Source: Petroclostridium sp. X23 (GTDB lineage: Bacteria > Bacillota > Clostridia > SK-Y3). From it: a stretch of DNA of 64,000 nt. Positions 31,516 through 41,699 of the stretch are shown one piece after another. Every line of letters starts with the position of its first letter. The first letter of the stretch is position 1. The stretch lies in the NCBI RefSeq assembly GCF_030013905.1, contig NZ_CP124862.1, positions 2,111,051 to 2,175,050 on the forward strand, in the 5' to 3' direction. The position numbers and the translations under genes were made by a program. The notes under the pieces were generated by a model. That model did not search any database, was not told the origin of the DNA, and saw nothing but the letters and a program-made list of their open reading frames with translations.

Positions 31516-32634
31516 CTAAAAGTTGATTTTTTGCCTTCTCATTCCCACATTTAATACTAATCCTATTGCTATCATATTTGTCAGTAATGAACTGCCCCCA
31601 TAGCTTATAAATGGAAGCGGGATGCCGGTAACTGGCGCTAATCCGATAGTCATACCGATATTAATCAAAAGATGAAAGAATATCATAGAGGTAATACCTA
31701 CAATAATATAAGAACCAAAACTTTCTTTAGCAACAGTAGCTAAGTATAAAAACCTTAATAAAAGTATGATAAATAATACGATTACAATACTGGACCAAAT
31801 AAATCCTAATTCTTCACCAATCACAGAAAAGATAAAATCTGTCTGTTGTTCTGGAAGATATCCTAACTGTGTCTGCGTGCCGTTAAATAACCCTTTCCCA
31901 TATAACTGCCCTGAGCCTATCGCAATTTTTGACTGTATGACATGGTATCCCTGTCCCAGAGGGTCACGGTTCGGGTCCCAGAAAACCAGTAATCTTCCTC
32001 TTTGATAATCTTTCATGCCAAAGAAAAACAACAGTGGTAAAGCTATTGCAGAAGCCCCGAATGCAGCCATAATATACTTATAGCTGATATCGGCAACAAA
32101 AAGCATCATCACCATAATACCGATAAAAACAGCAGCAGTTCCCCAGTCAGGTTGTTTCATAATAAGTAATATAGGCATAACCATATGAATAATCAATATG
32201 GCAAGATTCTTAATATGATTAATATCACTTTCATCTTCTTTTATCTTTTGAATATGCTTGGCAAAAGTAATAATCATAATAATTTTTACCAGCTCCGCCG
32301 GCTGAAACATCGAAACTTTTAGGTCGAACCAACTGCGTGCACCATTCCTTACAACCCCAACCCCGGGAATTAGTACACCAAGTAAAAGCAGGATACCGAA
32401 AGCATACATATAAGTAGCAAAACTCCCATATGTATTATAGTCAATACTAATCACGACACCCATAGCGATCAAACCGAATACAAACCACATTATTTGTTTT
32501 TTTACAGCGCTGAAATCTCCCGTTTCATGCACATGGGTAGCACTGCTTATCGCAATAATGCCTATGGTTACCAATATAACTATGATAATAATTGTAAATG
32601 TATCAAAGTTTTTTAACAGCTTTCTATCAAACAT
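31516..32634 (-). CDS. rodA: Rod-shape peptidoglycan polymerase RodA
   Basis: SEDS-family glycosyltransferase (372 aa, about ten helices) that polymerises lipid II for side-wall growth with its partner PBP2, encoded about 2 kb upstream in the same block. Conserved stretches include [10 protein letters not shown] (about residue 160), [26 protein letters not shown] (in part), [16 protein letters not shown], and [13 protein letters not shown] near the C-terminus. Asp and Glu of these loops are typical of active RodA. Gene order minE-rodA is common in Clostridia. Confidence 0.95.
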   Translation of the reverse strand: MFDRKLLKNFDTFTIIIIVILVTIGIIAISSATHVHETGDFSAVKKQIMWFVFGLIAMGVVISIDYNTYGSFATYMYAFGILLLLGVLIPGVGVVRNGARSWFDLKVSMFQPAELVKIIMIITFAKHIQKIKEDESDINHIKNLAILIIHMVMPILLIMKQPDWGTAAVFIGIMVMMLFVADISYKYIMAAFGASAIALPLLFFFGMKDYQRGRLLVFWDPNRDPLGQGYHVIQSKIAIGSGQLYGKGLFNGTQTQLGYLPEQQTDFIFSVIGEELGFIWSSIVIVLFIILLLRFLYLATVAKESFGSYIIVGITSMIFFHLLINIGMTIGLAPVTGIPLPFISYGGSSLLTNMIAIGLVLNVGMRRQKINF

Positions 32635-32652
32635 TTTCCCACCAAGAGCCTT

Positions 32653-32934
32653 CTATTTTCCTACATTCTTCATGTTTTTTATTGGAATATTGGCGATAAG
32701 TGCAGGCACCACGCCATCCCCTTCTTCGCTTTTCGCACGTGTCAATTGAATGTCCAATTCATCATCTTGTATTTCTATGTAGTTTGATATAACCTTCATA
32801 ATCTCACTTTTAAGCATTTCCAGAAACTGAGGGGAAACGTTGGCTCTATCGTGTATAAGTACTAGTTTCAATCTGTCTCTGGCAATATCCTTTGAGCTGC
32901 CTCCACGACTGAACAACTTCATAATATCAAACAC
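32653..32934 (-). CDS. minE: Cell division topological specificity factor MinE
   Basis: A 93-residue protein that stimulates the MinD ATPase and drives Min-system oscillation. The N-terminal amphipathic membrane-targeting part (MFDIMKLFSRG) is followed by the beta strand RLKLVLIHDRANVSP and LEMLKSEIMKVISNYIEI, the MinD-contact region. A MinE (not only DivIVA) is present, as in many Clostridia. It follows minD by 17 bases. Confidence 0.93.
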   Translation of the reverse strand: MFDIMKLFSRGGSSKDIARDRLKLVLIHDRANVSPQFLEMLKSEIMKVISNYIEIQDDELDIQLTRAKSEEGDGVVPALIANIPIKNMKNVGK

Positions 32935-32950
32935 ATCCTCTCCCCCTAAT

Positions 32951-33751
32951 CTACGCTTTCATTCCAAAAAGCTTTCTTAATCTATCCATGAAACCTTTGT
33001 CAATCTCCAGATCCATAATAGGAACCTGTTCACCAGTCAATCTTTTGGTTATATTCCGATATGCCTGCCCTGCCCTTGATTTAATATCACTTACCACCGG
33101 CTCGCCCCTGTTTGTGGAGATGATAATATTTTCATCATCAGGAACTACACCAACCAAATCAATCGCAAGGATATCTATGATGTCATCAATGGTCATCATA
33201 TCTCCTCGTTTTACCATATCAATCCTAATCCTGTTAATCAGCAGCAAAGGACTTCTAAGATCATGCGCCTCCAACAGTCCTATAATCCTATCTGCATCTC
33301 TAACAGCCGACACTTCCGGTGTGGTTACAACCACTGCTTTATCCGCTCCGGCAATGGCATTCTTAAACCCTTGCTCTATTCCGGCGGGACAATCTATTAA
33401 AATATAGTCAAACTCCTGCTTTAGCTCATTACATAGATTCAACATCTGCTCCGGACTCACCGCAGACTTGTCTTTGGTTTGTGCTGCCGGAAGAAGAAAT
33501 AATCCATCGTACCTTTTATCTTTTATGAGTGCCTGCTTTAACCTGCAAACTCCTTCAACTACATCTACAAGGTCATAGACGATCCGATTTTCCAAACCCA
33601 TCACAACATCAAGGTTTCTTAATCCAATATCAGTATCTACTAAAACGACTTTTTTTCCCAGCAGCGCTAAACCCGTACCAATATTGGCAGTACTGGTTGT
33701 TTTACCCACACCGCCTTTTCCTGATGTGATTACAATTACTTCACCCATCAT
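32951..33751 (-). CDS. minD: Septum-site determining ATPase MinD
   Basis: A 266-residue ParA/MinD-type ATPase that recruits MinC to the membrane. Deviant Walker A motif SGKGGVGKTT (about residues 10-18), switch I DTDIGLRNLDVVMG, Walker B-like ILIDCPAGIE, and the C-terminal membrane-targeting amphipathic helix FMDRLRKLFGMKA. All elements are intact. It precedes minE directly; minC lies 200 bases upstream. Confidence 0.96.
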   Translation of the reverse strand: MMGEVIVITSGKGGVGKTTSTANIGTGLALLGKKVVLVDTDIGLRNLDVVMGLENRIVYDLVDVVEGVCRLKQALIKDKRYDGLFLLPAAQTKDKSAVSPEQMLNLCNELKQEFDYILIDCPAGIEQGFKNAIAGADKAVVVTTPEVSAVRDADRIIGLLEAHDLRSPLLLINRIRIDMVKRGDMMTIDDIIDILAIDLVGVVPDDENIIISTNRGEPVVSDIKSRAGQAYRNITKRLTGEQVPIMDLEIDKGFMDRLRKLFGMKA

Positions 33752-33952
33752 TAGTTCCCCCAGTCCATTACAATAAAATTAACAACATACACTTCCGATA
33801 TTAAACAGACTATCGTTCTATATTTATGATTGATTAACTAAGAAGCTATAGAAATTGCTGATCTTCCCCATTATCCACTCCTACTATTATTGTCAATTAT
33901 ACTATATCATAACAAATGTTGTACGTCTATAGAACTTTTGATCTGTTAAAAA

Positions 33953-34612
33953 CTATTTATCCACATTTCTTCTAGGCAAGTATGCATCAATATATATTGT
34001 CTCATCTTTTACAAACGCAACTTCGGGAACAAGTTGACGCTTGTCAATGACGTCGTCGGGCGAGCGAGTGATTATATCGGCAATCCTTAGCTGGGTAGGA
34101 TAAAGGTTTAATGCGGCTACAATTGCATATCTGTTCCCAAAACAACCTGCATGTACAATTCCCCTAAGCGAGCCCATCACCATAATGTTTCCGCCGGCAA
34201 CAATCTCCGCTCCGGGATTTACATCTCCAAGTATAACAATACTTTCTTCAGCAGCGATTCGCTGTCCTGATCTTACAGTACCCTTATGAAATTTAGCTGT
34301 TCCTTCATTTATTTCATAAAAACCCTGGAAGCTTTGTTTATTATCCTGTTCGGTAATATTAAACCCAATGTTGATATCATCTCCCGCAACGTTTTTTACA
34401 ATGTTGGTAAGCTCCTTCTTCTCAGCTTCATCTAACACTCTCCCGGCAAAAGATATACTGAGTTTTGCTCCTGAAAAGAAGGTTGAAGAATCAATGAATT
34501 TTTGTTTTATCCGACTTATTATTTCTTCAATAGAAGCTTGATGATCCAAAACTACAATAATACCATTCTTGCTGCCTTTAAAAACAACAGGCTGTTGACT
34601 CATAAAATACAC
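33953..34612 (-). CDS. minC: Septum-site inhibitor MinC
   Basis: Inhibitor of FtsZ assembly, 219 residues. The N-terminal domain (about 1-95, VVFKGSKNGIIVVLD) is followed by the beta-helical C-terminal domain (about 110-210) with TVRSGQRIAAEESIVILGDV and PGAEIVAGGNIMVMGSLRGIVHAG, the MinD- and septum-interacting surface. It lies between PBP2 and minD in the shape block, transcribed with them. Confidence 0.94.
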   Translation of the reverse strand: MYFMSQQPVVFKGSKNGIIVVLDHQASIEEIISRIKQKFIDSSTFFSGAKLSISFAGRVLDEAEKKELTNIVKNVAGDDINIGFNITEQDNKQSFQGFYEINEGTAKFHKGTVRSGQRIAAEESIVILGDVNPGAEIVAGGNIMVMGSLRGIVHAGCFGNRYAIVAALNLYPTQLRIADIITRSPDDVIDKRQLVPEVAFVKDETIYIDAYLPRRNVDK

Positions 34613-34621
34613 TCCCTAAAA

Positions 34622-36721
34622 TTATCTTACTAACTGATTTACCGGAAACTCGCTATCAGCTTTTTTATTATTCAAACCTAAATATTGCGCAAAGATCTCC
34701 CTTGCAACAGGAGCAGTATTACCCCCACTCTTACCATGCTCAATAACAACCACTACCGCAATTTGCGGATTATCGTATGGTGCAAATCCAACAAACACCC
34801 CATTATTCGAAACACCCTCAATACCAAGCTCTGCGGTCCCTGTTTTGCCGGCCACCGTGACAGGAAAATCCTTAAATATATGACTGGCCGTACCATCTTG
34901 TTGGGTTACATTCCTCATACCTTCAAGAATCGCTTTTAGATTATTTGGTTTAATATCCACTTTACTGAGAATTTCTGTTTCTGTCTCTTTAATACTTTTA
35001 CCATCATCATATGTTTTTACTTTCTTAATCAGATGGGGCTTATACCTTGTACCGCCATTTGCCAGGGTGCTAATATAACTCACCATTTGGAGCGGCGTAA
35101 ATATATGCATCTGCCCAATGGCAGCATATAAAGTTTCTCCCAGTTGATAAGGCTTTTTATATGCAAACTCTTTATATTCAGGACGATAGAATATCCCTCT
35201 GCTCTCTCCCGGGAGCTCAATACCGGTCAATTGACCCAAACCGAATTTCTTTCCGTATTCATATAGCTTATCTATTGTAAGCCTGCGTCCGACATCATAA
35301 AAGAAATAGTTACATGAATCACGAAGCGCGTCGGATACATTTTCAAAGCCATGAGTACGGTATCCGTATCTCGATTGATATATCCAACATATGGGACCAT
35401 TTTTCTCATAATACGTATATTTCCCTTTGTCTTGAATCCGCGTTTCAGGCGTGATGATACCTTCTTCCAAGCCGGCGACAGCAGTCAGCATCTTAAATGT
35501 TGATCCGGGAGGATAAGCCCCGCTGATGGCTCTATTGAGCATCGGCTTCAGCGGGTCGTTTAACAACATATTGTAATCTTCATTAAATCGTGCAGGGTCA
35601 TAGGTAGGGTATGTTGCCATCGCTAAAATGCCCCCGGTATTCACGTCCATTGCAACAACAGCTCCACTATTGGCATCTTCACCTATCAAGGCTTTGGAAG
35701 GATCTCTCTTTATCTCCTCCAATGCGTTTTCCCGAATAATGTTGATTGTATCTCTTAGTGCCTTTTCTGCCACTGTTTGAAGCTCTGTATCTATGGTTAA
35801 AAATGCGTTATTCCCAGGAATAGGTAACTTGCTTTCCAGTACGCTGGTGGTTTTCCCTTGAATATCTTGTTCAATACTGCTAACGCCATCTTTCCCTTTT
35901 AAATAAGACTCCAGTATCTTTTCCATACCTTCTTTTCCCAGAATATCATTCATGCCATAGCCTTCTTCTTTTAATTCTTTATACTCTTCCTCATAAATGA
36001 TACCCACTCGACCAAGGATATGGGCTGCAAGACTTCCATTAGGATAGTATCTGATGGGTTCGGTTACAACACTTACACCCGGAAATTCCAAATGACGTTC
36101 TTCCAATTGCATAACCGTATTGGTACCGATATTGGTAGAAAGCGTATAAGGTGCATTGGCGCCGAATCCTCTGGTCTTCATTTCATAGCGGACACCTAGT
36201 ATCTTCCGTAATTGTAAATCACTATACTGATCGGAAATTTTATATTTCTTCTTCAATTGATTAATAATATCCTCCGCACTGGCATCAATGTCAAACTCTT
36301 TTGCTTCTTTCCATGCATCTTCCTTTTGCTGTTTTGTACTGCTTTCCGAATCACTAAACGTAAATTCAAAAGGAGCATCTGAAATAGGCAAAGTATCGTT
36401 ATATGTGTCTCCATTGAGTTCTAACATTTGTGTAAGATTCAAAAGAATATCATTAAGTTCATTATCAGAATTGTTAATTTTATGAATTTGAATAGAAAAC
36501 CCCATGCGATTCGTAGCCAAAGGCCTTCCATAAGTATCATAGACCTCACCTCGAGGTGCTTTCACTACTTTTGACTTAAATAGCCTTCGCTCCGATTGTT
36601 CTCTATATTCTTGCCCATGTACAATCTGAATTTGTAAAAGCCTATAAATAAAAACAATACCCAATAATATGATAAGGATACTTAAAATAGAGTACCTGCT
36701 TTTAATTCTTTCCCATACCAT
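34622..36721 (-). CDS. mrdA: Penicillin-binding protein 2 (elongation transpeptidase)
   Basis: Monofunctional class B transpeptidase that partners RodA in side-wall synthesis. It has 699 residues: a membrane helix (about 12-30), a dimerisation domain (about 45-330) with RGEVYDTYGRPLATN, and the transpeptidase domain (about 340-680). Catalytic motifs are SXXK in YPPGSTFKML, SXN in DSCNYFF and KTGTAE. Length matches PBP2. It precedes minC by 9 bases, and mreD lies 36 bases upstream. Confidence 0.96.
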   Translation of the reverse strand: MVWERIKSRYSILSILIILLGIVFIYRLLQIQIVHGQEYREQSERRLFKSKVVKAPRGEVYDTYGRPLATNRMGFSIQIHKINNSDNELNDILLNLTQMLELNGDTYNDTLPISDAPFEFTFSDSESSTKQQKEDAWKEAKEFDIDASAEDIINQLKKKYKISDQYSDLQLRKILGVRYEMKTRGFGANAPYTLSTNIGTNTVMQLEERHLEFPGVSVVTEPIRYYPNGSLAAHILGRVGIIYEEEYKELKEEGYGMNDILGKEGMEKILESYLKGKDGVSSIEQDIQGKTTSVLESKLPIPGNNAFLTIDTELQTVAEKALRDTINIIRENALEEIKRDPSKALIGEDANSGAVVAMDVNTGGILAMATYPTYDPARFNEDYNMLLNDPLKPMLNRAISGAYPPGSTFKMLTAVAGLEEGIITPETRIQDKGKYTYYEKNGPICWIYQSRYGYRTHGFENVSDALRDSCNYFFYDVGRRLTIDKLYEYGKKFGLGQLTGIELPGESRGIFYRPEYKEFAYKKPYQLGETLYAAIGQMHIFTPLQMVSYISTLANGGTRYKPHLIKKVKTYDDGKSIKETETEILSKVDIKPNNLKAILEGMRNVTQQDGTASHIFKDFPVTVAGKTGTAELGIEGVSNNGVFVGFAPYDNPQIAVVVVIEHGKSGGNTAPVAREIFAQYLGLNNKKADSEFPVNQLVR

Positions 36722-36757
36722 GATTTATCTCACCTTTACTAAAGCCCACCTATTAGG

Positions 36758-37294
36758 TTAGTATTTTCTGGACACCTTTTCTTTTTTTTCCAGCCATCTA
36801 TTAATCTTGATAACAAATATATAAACCGGAATTGCGATAACACAATTGTACAGTGCTTCCGGAATGATAATGTACTGAAGTGCGTATAATATTCTTGTTT
36901 CTCCCCAAATGAAGTAGTTTAATATGTAAAAAGCAAATTCATACAAAAAACTAAATAAAAAAGTAAATAACAGCGCAACCAAATAGTTTTCTTTAAAAAA
37001 CCGTTTATTAAAGTTCCCGGCAAGAACCCCCGTATACATGCCTATTAATGCATATAGGCCAAATACCCTGCCCACCAGGATATCGGCCAATATTCCTCCG
37101 CTAAGTCCTACTATCCCACCTTCAACGGAGCCTCTTGTTAGTGCAAAATATACAGTAATCATCACTATCAAATTTGGTTTTATCATCCATACTTCAAAAT
37201 ATTGCAGTATTGTAGACTGTAATACGAATGCGACAATCAGTATTACAGCAATAATAAATACTCTCACCTTTATACCCCTTAATATTTGGTTCAC
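36758..37294 (-). CDS. mreD: Rod shape-determining protein MreD
   Basis: A 178-residue integral membrane protein with about five hydrophobic segments, of the MreD family, part of the elongasome with MreC and RodA. Visible features are the YFALTRGSVEGGIVGLSGGILADIL segment (first 20 residues of which are enough to recognise the family) and a C-terminal polar tail. It lies between mreC and mrdA. MreD diverges, so context adds weight. Confidence 0.92.
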   Translation of the reverse strand: MNQILRGIKVRVFIIAVILIVAFVLQSTILQYFEVWMIKPNLIVMITVYFALTRGSVEGGIVGLSGGILADILVGRVFGLYALIGMYTGVLAGNFNKRFFKENYLVALLFTFLFSFLYEFAFYILNYFIWGETRILYALQYIIIPEALYNCVIAIPVYIFVIKINRWLEKKEKVSRKY

Positions 37295-37310
37295 AGTTCA
37301 CGTTTCACAG
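37288..37310. repeat. GGTTCACAGTTCACG short repeat between mreD and mreC
   Basis: GGTTCACAGTTCACGTTTCACAG lies in the mreD-mreC gap. Three copies of GGTTCACAG also lie at 39252-39289. These are dispersed intergenic words of unknown meaning. Confidence 0.45.
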
Positions 37311-37350
37311 ATATAGAGACGATTGTGAATTGCTTCCGCTATTTGTGATA

Positions 37351-38193
37351 TCATTCCAATAATGCTTTGGTATTTTTTATAACAAATACCTGCTCCAAGC
37401 GTTGAAAGTCAACTGCCGGTTCAATCACGGCATATTTGGATATTTCATAAGGTTCTTTACCCACTTCTTTGATCTTACCAACCAGCAGCCCTTTAGGAAA
37501 GATTCCTCCCAGTCCTGATGTTTCAATTAAATCGCCTTTGATAATATCAGCATCTTTATCAATATAGTTCATCTTGGCAAGCCCTTCTTTTTGAAGAGTC
37601 AAATCGCCTTTCACCACCGCTATATCTCTTGTTCTGACAATCAAACTGCTCACAGAACTGTTACTATCAATCACCGATATAACTTTTGCACGATTTAAGC
37701 CTATGTCAAATACATAGCCAACTAATCCTTTACTGGATATCACCGCGCAATTTTTCTCCAGTCCGTCTGCAGTTCCCTTATCGATAGTAAAAACATTGAA
37801 CCAGTTCCCAGGTTCTTTCGCAATGATCTGAGCGCCAACAATTTCAAATTTATCAAATCTTTCTTTTAACCCCAGCATTTCCCGCAGTCTTTCATTTTCG
37901 GCCCTCAAATCCTGCAGCTTTCTATTTGTTTCTTTGAGCTCATCAACCTCACTAAGCAGCATCTCATTCTGCTGTTTTAATGTCTTGATTTCTGAAAGGA
38001 ATTTGATAGAACTTTCAATATTTTTTCCAATACTGAAAAATACCTTTTGGATTGGTGATACCACCACCCCTACTATATCCTCAAGAAAAAAAGCTTTTTG
38101 CCGTTCAGCAGTAGACATTCCCATAAAAACAAAAATAGCTATGGTTGTCAATATCAATGCAATAATATACTTGTTTCTAATAAAATGGGACAT
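37351..38193 (-). CDS. mreC: Rod shape-determining protein MreC
   Basis: A 280-residue single-span protein: an N-terminal helix (about 9-26), a coiled coil (about 65-105, KTLKQQNEMLLSEVDELKE) and the extracytoplasmic beta domain (about 115-280) with GAQIIAKEPGNWFNVFTIDKG and VISSKGLVGYVFDIG, the classical MreC signature. It regulates PBP2. It lies 11 bases after mreB and belongs to the mreBCD operon. Confidence 0.95.
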   Translation of the reverse strand: MSHFIRNKYIIALILTTIAIFVFMGMSTAERQKAFFLEDIVGVVVSPIQKVFFSIGKNIESSIKFLSEIKTLKQQNEMLLSEVDELKETNRKLQDLRAENERLREMLGLKERFDKFEIVGAQIIAKEPGNWFNVFTIDKGTADGLEKNCAVISSKGLVGYVFDIGLNRAKVISVIDSNSSVSSLIVRTRDIAVVKGDLTLQKEGLAKMNYIDKDADIIKGDLIETSGLGGIFPKGLLVGKIKEVGKEPYEISKYAVIEPAVDFQRLEQVFVIKNTKALLE

Positions 38194-38204
38194 TCTATCA
38201 CCTG

Positions 38205-39227
38205 CTATTTTACTTTTTTAGGTGTTATCAAAACTTTTTTCAGCGTTTGGATTTCATCCAACACTTTTCCTGTGCCCAGTACAACGCAATCCAATGGATT
38301 TTCAGCGATTTTCACAGGCATCCCGGTTTGTTCCCTAATCAATTGATCCAGCCCGCTGAGCAATGCGCCTCCACCTGTCAACATAATTCCTCTATCCATA
38401 ACATCTGCCGCTAGCTCCGGAGGCGTTTTTTCAAGAGTGAATTTAATTGCATCAACAATCGCATGCACCGGCTCTTTTAAAGCTTCTAAAATCTCGGTAG
38501 ACGTTAATACCAGGTTTTTAGGCAGTCCTGTAATCAAGTCTCTACCTCTGATTTCCAAAGATTCTTCTTGTTCTTTAGGATAGGCACAACCGATTTTTAA
38601 CTTTATTTCTTCTGCGGTTCTTTCCCCTATCATGAGGTTATATTCTTTCTTAACATGATAGATAATTGCCTCATCTAATTCATCTCCGGCAATTCGAAGA
38701 GATTTGCTGGTTACAATTCCACCTAGCGAGATTACAGCCACTTCACTCGTTCCCCCGCCAATATCCACAACCATGCTTCCTGTAGGCTCATCAACAGGCA
38801 AATTGGCACCTATAGAAGCAGCCATCGGCTCCTCAATCAAATAAACTTCACGAGCGCCCGCTTGTAAAGCAGCTTCCTCTACAGCACGTTTCTCTACTTC
38901 TGTAACACCGGAGGGAACACATATTACAACCCTGGGCTTAAACAGGCTGTGCGCTGAAAAAGCTTTCCGTATAAAATATTTAAGCATGCTTTGTGTAATA
39001 TCAAAGTCAGCAATAACCCCATCTTTCATTGGGCGGATTGCCATAATATTCCCGGGTGTTCTACCAATCATGTTTTTTGCTTCATCACCGACAGCCAACA
39101 CTTCACCCGTATTCTTATTCATAGCTACCACTGAAGGTTCTCTCACTAAAATCCCTTTATTCTTTACATGCACTAATGTATTCGCTGTACCTAAATCTAT
39201 ACCAATATCTCTTGCAAAAACTCCCAT
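38205..39227 (-). CDS. mreB: Rod shape-determining actin homologue MreB
   Basis: A 340-residue actin-like ATPase that organises side-wall synthesis. Phosphate-1 motif [15 protein letters not shown] at the N-terminus, phosphate-2 [15 protein letters not shown] (about residue 160), the adenosine motif [13 protein letters not shown] (about 290), and conserved [10 protein letters not shown]. It opens the mre cluster, with about 200 bases to radC. Cytoplasmic, membrane-associated filaments. Confidence 0.97.
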   Translation of the reverse strand: MGVFARDIGIDLGTANTLVHVKNKGILVREPSVVAMNKNTGEVLAVGDEAKNMIGRTPGNIMAIRPMKDGVIADFDITQSMLKYFIRKAFSAHSLFKPRVVICVPSGVTEVEKRAVEEAALQAGAREVYLIEEPMAASIGANLPVDEPTGSMVVDIGGGTSEVAVISLGGIVTSKSLRIAGDELDEAIIYHVKKEYNLMIGERTAEEIKLKIGCAYPKEQEESLEIRGRDLITGLPKNLVLTSTEILEALKEPVHAIVDAIKFTLEKTPPELAADVMDRGIMLTGGGALLSGLDQLIREQTGMPVKIAENPLDCVVLGTGKVLDEIQTLKKVLITPKKVK

Positions 39228-39251
39228 GTTTTTTCTCCCTTCGTAATTCCT

Positions 39252-39289
39252 GGTTCACAGTTTATCGGTTCACAGTTCACGGTTCACAG
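39252..39289. repeat. Three copies of GGTTCACAG upstream of mreB
   Basis: GGTTCACAG occurs at 39252-39260, 39267-39275 and 39281-39289 between mreB and radC, with a related run at 37288. It is followed by AT-rich ATTCACTATTCACTGTTAATT words up to 39425. Confidence 0.5.
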
Positions 39290-39428
39290 AATTGTCTGAT
39301 CTGGCTGTAAACTATGAACATCTTCATTTGCTTCTATATAAATAACTACTAATAATTGCATTTTATCTATATTCGTTGTCCATTGTACATTAATAATTAT
39401 TCACTATTCACTGTTAATTATTAGTTAT

Positions 39429-40133
39429 CTACATGTATCCTTTCTCTTTAAAGCTAACATATTTCCCATCTCCTATGATAATATGATCAAGAACGTCTAT
39501 TCCTAATATTTTTCCTGCTTCTATAATCCTAGTGGTTATTTCTATATCTTCTTTACTGGGTGATGGGTCACCACTGGGATGATTATGAACTAAAATAATT
39601 GATGCGCATTTATTTCGGATAGGCTCACTGAATACATCTCTTGGATGAACAAGAGATGCATTCAATGTACCTATAGTCACATTCATTTGCTTTAATATTC
39701 TGTTCTTTACATTTAGCATAATAACTCTAAAATGTTCCTGTTTTAAGTATCTCATTTCCTGCATTACAAATTTACTTACATCTTCCGGACTGCTGATACA
39801 TATTCTGTTATGATTACTAAATGCCGACATCCGCTTTGCGATCTCAATGACTGCTTTCAATTGGATGGCTTTTACCCTTCCGATTCCTTTAACTTTTTTC
39901 AACTCTTCCAGCGATATATCATGTAAAAATCCAAGTCCTGTATCGTCACCGCATTGCTTTAGTATTCTTTGTGCTATTTCTACAGCAGTCTCTTGCTTTG
40001 TTCCTGTTTTAATGATTATTGCCATGAGTTCTGCATTTGATAACACTTGAGATCCATATTTTTCTAGTTTTTCGTATGGCCTTTCCTCGATAGGAAGGTC
40101 TTTCATTCTAAAACGGTATTCTTGTCGCTCCAT
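39429..40133 (-). CDS. radC: RadC/JAB-domain protein
   Basis: About 234 residues from the ATG at 40131-40133, where GGGGTG stands seven bases upstream; the frame stays open to 40175. N-terminal helix-hairpin-helix (LKKVKGIGRVKAIQLKAV, about residues 75-92) and a C-terminal JAB/MPN-type zinc domain with the EXnHSHX10D-like pattern LVHNHPSGDPSPSKEDI (HNHPSGD, about residues 186-195). The name reflects an old misassignment to DNA repair; the function is uncertain. It follows maf, a gene pair conserved in Firmicutes. Confidence 0.93.
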   Translation of the reverse strand: MERQEYRFRMKDLPIEERPYEKLEKYGSQVLSNAELMAIIIKTGTKQETAVEIAQRILKQCGDDTGLGFLHDISLEELKKVKGIGRVKAIQLKAVIEIAKRMSAFSNHNRICISSPEDVSKFVMQEMRYLKQEHFRVIMLNVKNRILKQMNVTIGTLNASLVHPRDVFSEPIRNKCASIILVHNHPSGDPSPSKEDIEITTRIIEAGKILGIDVLDHIIIGDGKYVSFKEKGYM

Positions 40134-40174
40134 GCTGTCACACCCCATGTTGAATTGAGAATAGAATCGCGTCA

Positions 40175-40756
40175 TTATAAGATCTCTATATTAAACTCTC
40201 TACTAAGTATTGCTCCAAGTTTACCCAGTGGCAAACCGACTATATTGAAGTAGTCCCCTACAATTTTTTCTACCAGCAAGCAGCCCATACCTTGAATGCC
40301 ATAGGCACCCGCTTTATCTCGAGGCTCTCCTGTAGCTACATAGCTTCTAATCTCATGATCTGCCAATCTCCCAAATTTTACCAGCGTCTTTTCAAAACCC
40401 GTAATCCTTTTGCCATCGCTGGTTCTGATGACCGTATAGCCGGTAATCACATCATGTTCATCACCTTCCAGAAGCTTTAACATTTTATAGGCTTCATCAT
40501 CGTCTTTAGGCTTTCCTAAGATACGACCACGATGAACTACAATTGTATCTGCGCCAATAACAACACTTGATTCCGCTAATCTATCCGCTACATCGGCAGC
40601 CTTTGAATGCGCAAATTCCTGCACAACAGCTTCCGGTGAAAGATTCGGGTCAATATTTTCTTCAATTGCACTTGGAATAACTTCAAAAATAAGTCCGATT
40701 TGTTTTAATAGCTCCTGCCTCCTTGGCGAAGCAGACGCCAATATGATTCTATCCAT
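40175..40756 (-). CDS. maf: Maf-family nucleoside triphosphate pyrophosphatase
   Basis: Hydrolyses non-canonical or pyrimidine nucleoside triphosphates to monophosphates. The preferred ATG at 40754-40756 gives 193 residues, starting MDRIILASASPRRQELLKQIG, the diagnostic Maf N-terminus. Downstream are VVIGADTIVVHRG, ILGKPKDDDEAYKMLKLL and GKAGAYGIQG-like DKAGAYGIQGMG, all conserved. GGTGAG lies upstream of this start. It is overlapped at its end by the radC frame. Confidence 0.95.
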   Translation of the reverse strand: MDRIILASASPRRQELLKQIGLIFEVIPSAIEENIDPNLSPEAVVQEFAHSKAADVADRLAESSVVIGADTIVVHRGRILGKPKDDDEAYKMLKLLEGDEHDVITGYTVIRTSDGKRITGFEKTLVKFGRLADHEIRSYVATGEPRDKAGAYGIQGMGCLLVEKIVGDYFNIVGLPLGKLGAILSREFNIEIL

Positions 40757-40832
40757 GCTATTCTCACCTGTCATCAATAATTATGCTAATCTTGTCAGTA
40801 TCATTATGTACATTCATATTCCGTAAAATACA

Positions 40833-41096
40833 TTACTTTAGCTTATTAAAAATTACTATCGAACTAATAATTCCTATAATACTAGCAATATTAATATTAA
40901 ATAATAATGCGAAAGATAATTTTATGATACTTAAATCCAATAAAAACGGCGTATCTGGATTTATTCCGAATCTGCCGCCATAATTTAAAAATCCTAAATA
41001 CTTATACTGGCTTAAAAATTCTCCTAAAAATCCTCCTATTACAACCCCTACCATAAGCAGCAGCAATAATAATCCAACATTGCCTTGTCGTTTCAT
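40833..41096 (-). CDS. DUF4321 membrane protein
   Basis: A small membrane protein of 87 residues, opening MKRQGNVGLLLLLLMVGVVIG and containing GFLGEFLSQ, FLNYGGRFGI and the DLSIIKLSFALLFNINI strand, all typical of DUF4321 of Clostridia. Two helices are predicted (about 7-25 and 58-83). The family is found beside maf/radC and mre genes and its role is unknown; an envelope function is inferred from that context. Its start overlaps the stop of the Gx gene upstream by four bases. Confidence 0.85.
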   Translation of the reverse strand: MKRQGNVGLLLLLLMVGVVIGGFLGEFLSQYKYLGFLNYGGRFGINPDTPFLLDLSIIKLSFALLFNINIASIIGIISSIVIFNKLK

Positions 41097-41629
41097 TCAA
41101 TAATTCTCCTTCCGCCTTTTTGTTGTTTAGCCAAATTTATTTTAAGTATTCTAACAGTATGATTTGCTACAAGTCCAATAAAATAGCCTGTTATGGTACC
41201 TATAATCAAAAGTATGGGAAGATAGGTGTAAATCCCACTATTACTGAGTATTACCGAGGCTGTAAATATTTGTGCCGTATTGTGCGCTGCTGCTCCTAAT
41301 ATACTTACTCCTATAAGGCTTATTCTGGGAACCAGGCTTCTATACGCCAGCCACATAACGATAGTGCTGAAAACCGCACCATTAAAGCTATAAGGTATCG
41401 CAGATACCCCTCCTGCCAACAGACCGCCCAATAACGCTCTGACTACAGAAACAATCAACGCTGTCATAGGGCCATATATTACAACAGTTAAGAGTGAAGC
41501 AATATTCGCAAGACCTAGCTTAGCACCCGGTAAACTAACAGGAACCGGTATACTGTTTTCAATAACTTGTAAAACAAGTCCAATAGCCACAAGCATTGCG
41601 ATATATACACTTTTAAATGTATTTTTCAA
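41093..41629 (-). CDS. Gx transporter family (HepI-like) membrane protein
   Basis: A 178-residue membrane protein of the Gx transporter family, formerly annotated as heptaprenyl diphosphate synthase component I. Five or six helices; family hallmarks are VLQVIENSIPVPVSLPGAKL (N-terminal loop) and LGLANIASLLTVVIYGP, then HNTAQIFTASVIL. It resembles ECF S components. The partner NusG-II protein precedes it (70 bases) and DUF4321 follows, a conserved clostridial trio. A real substrate is unknown. Confidence 0.9.
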   Translation of the reverse strand: MKNTFKSVYIAMLVAIGLVLQVIENSIPVPVSLPGAKLGLANIASLLTVVIYGPMTALIVSVVRALLGGLLAGGVSAIPYSFNGAVFSTIVMWLAYRSLVPRISLIGVSILGAAAHNTAQIFTASVILSNSGIYTYLPILLIIGTITGYFIGLVANHTVRILKINLAKQQKGGRRIIE

Positions 41630-41699
41630 TGTTCTTCAACCTTTCGCTGCATAGTTAGTGAAGTATCTGTGAAAAACTGTGAAAAAGTTGCAGATACAA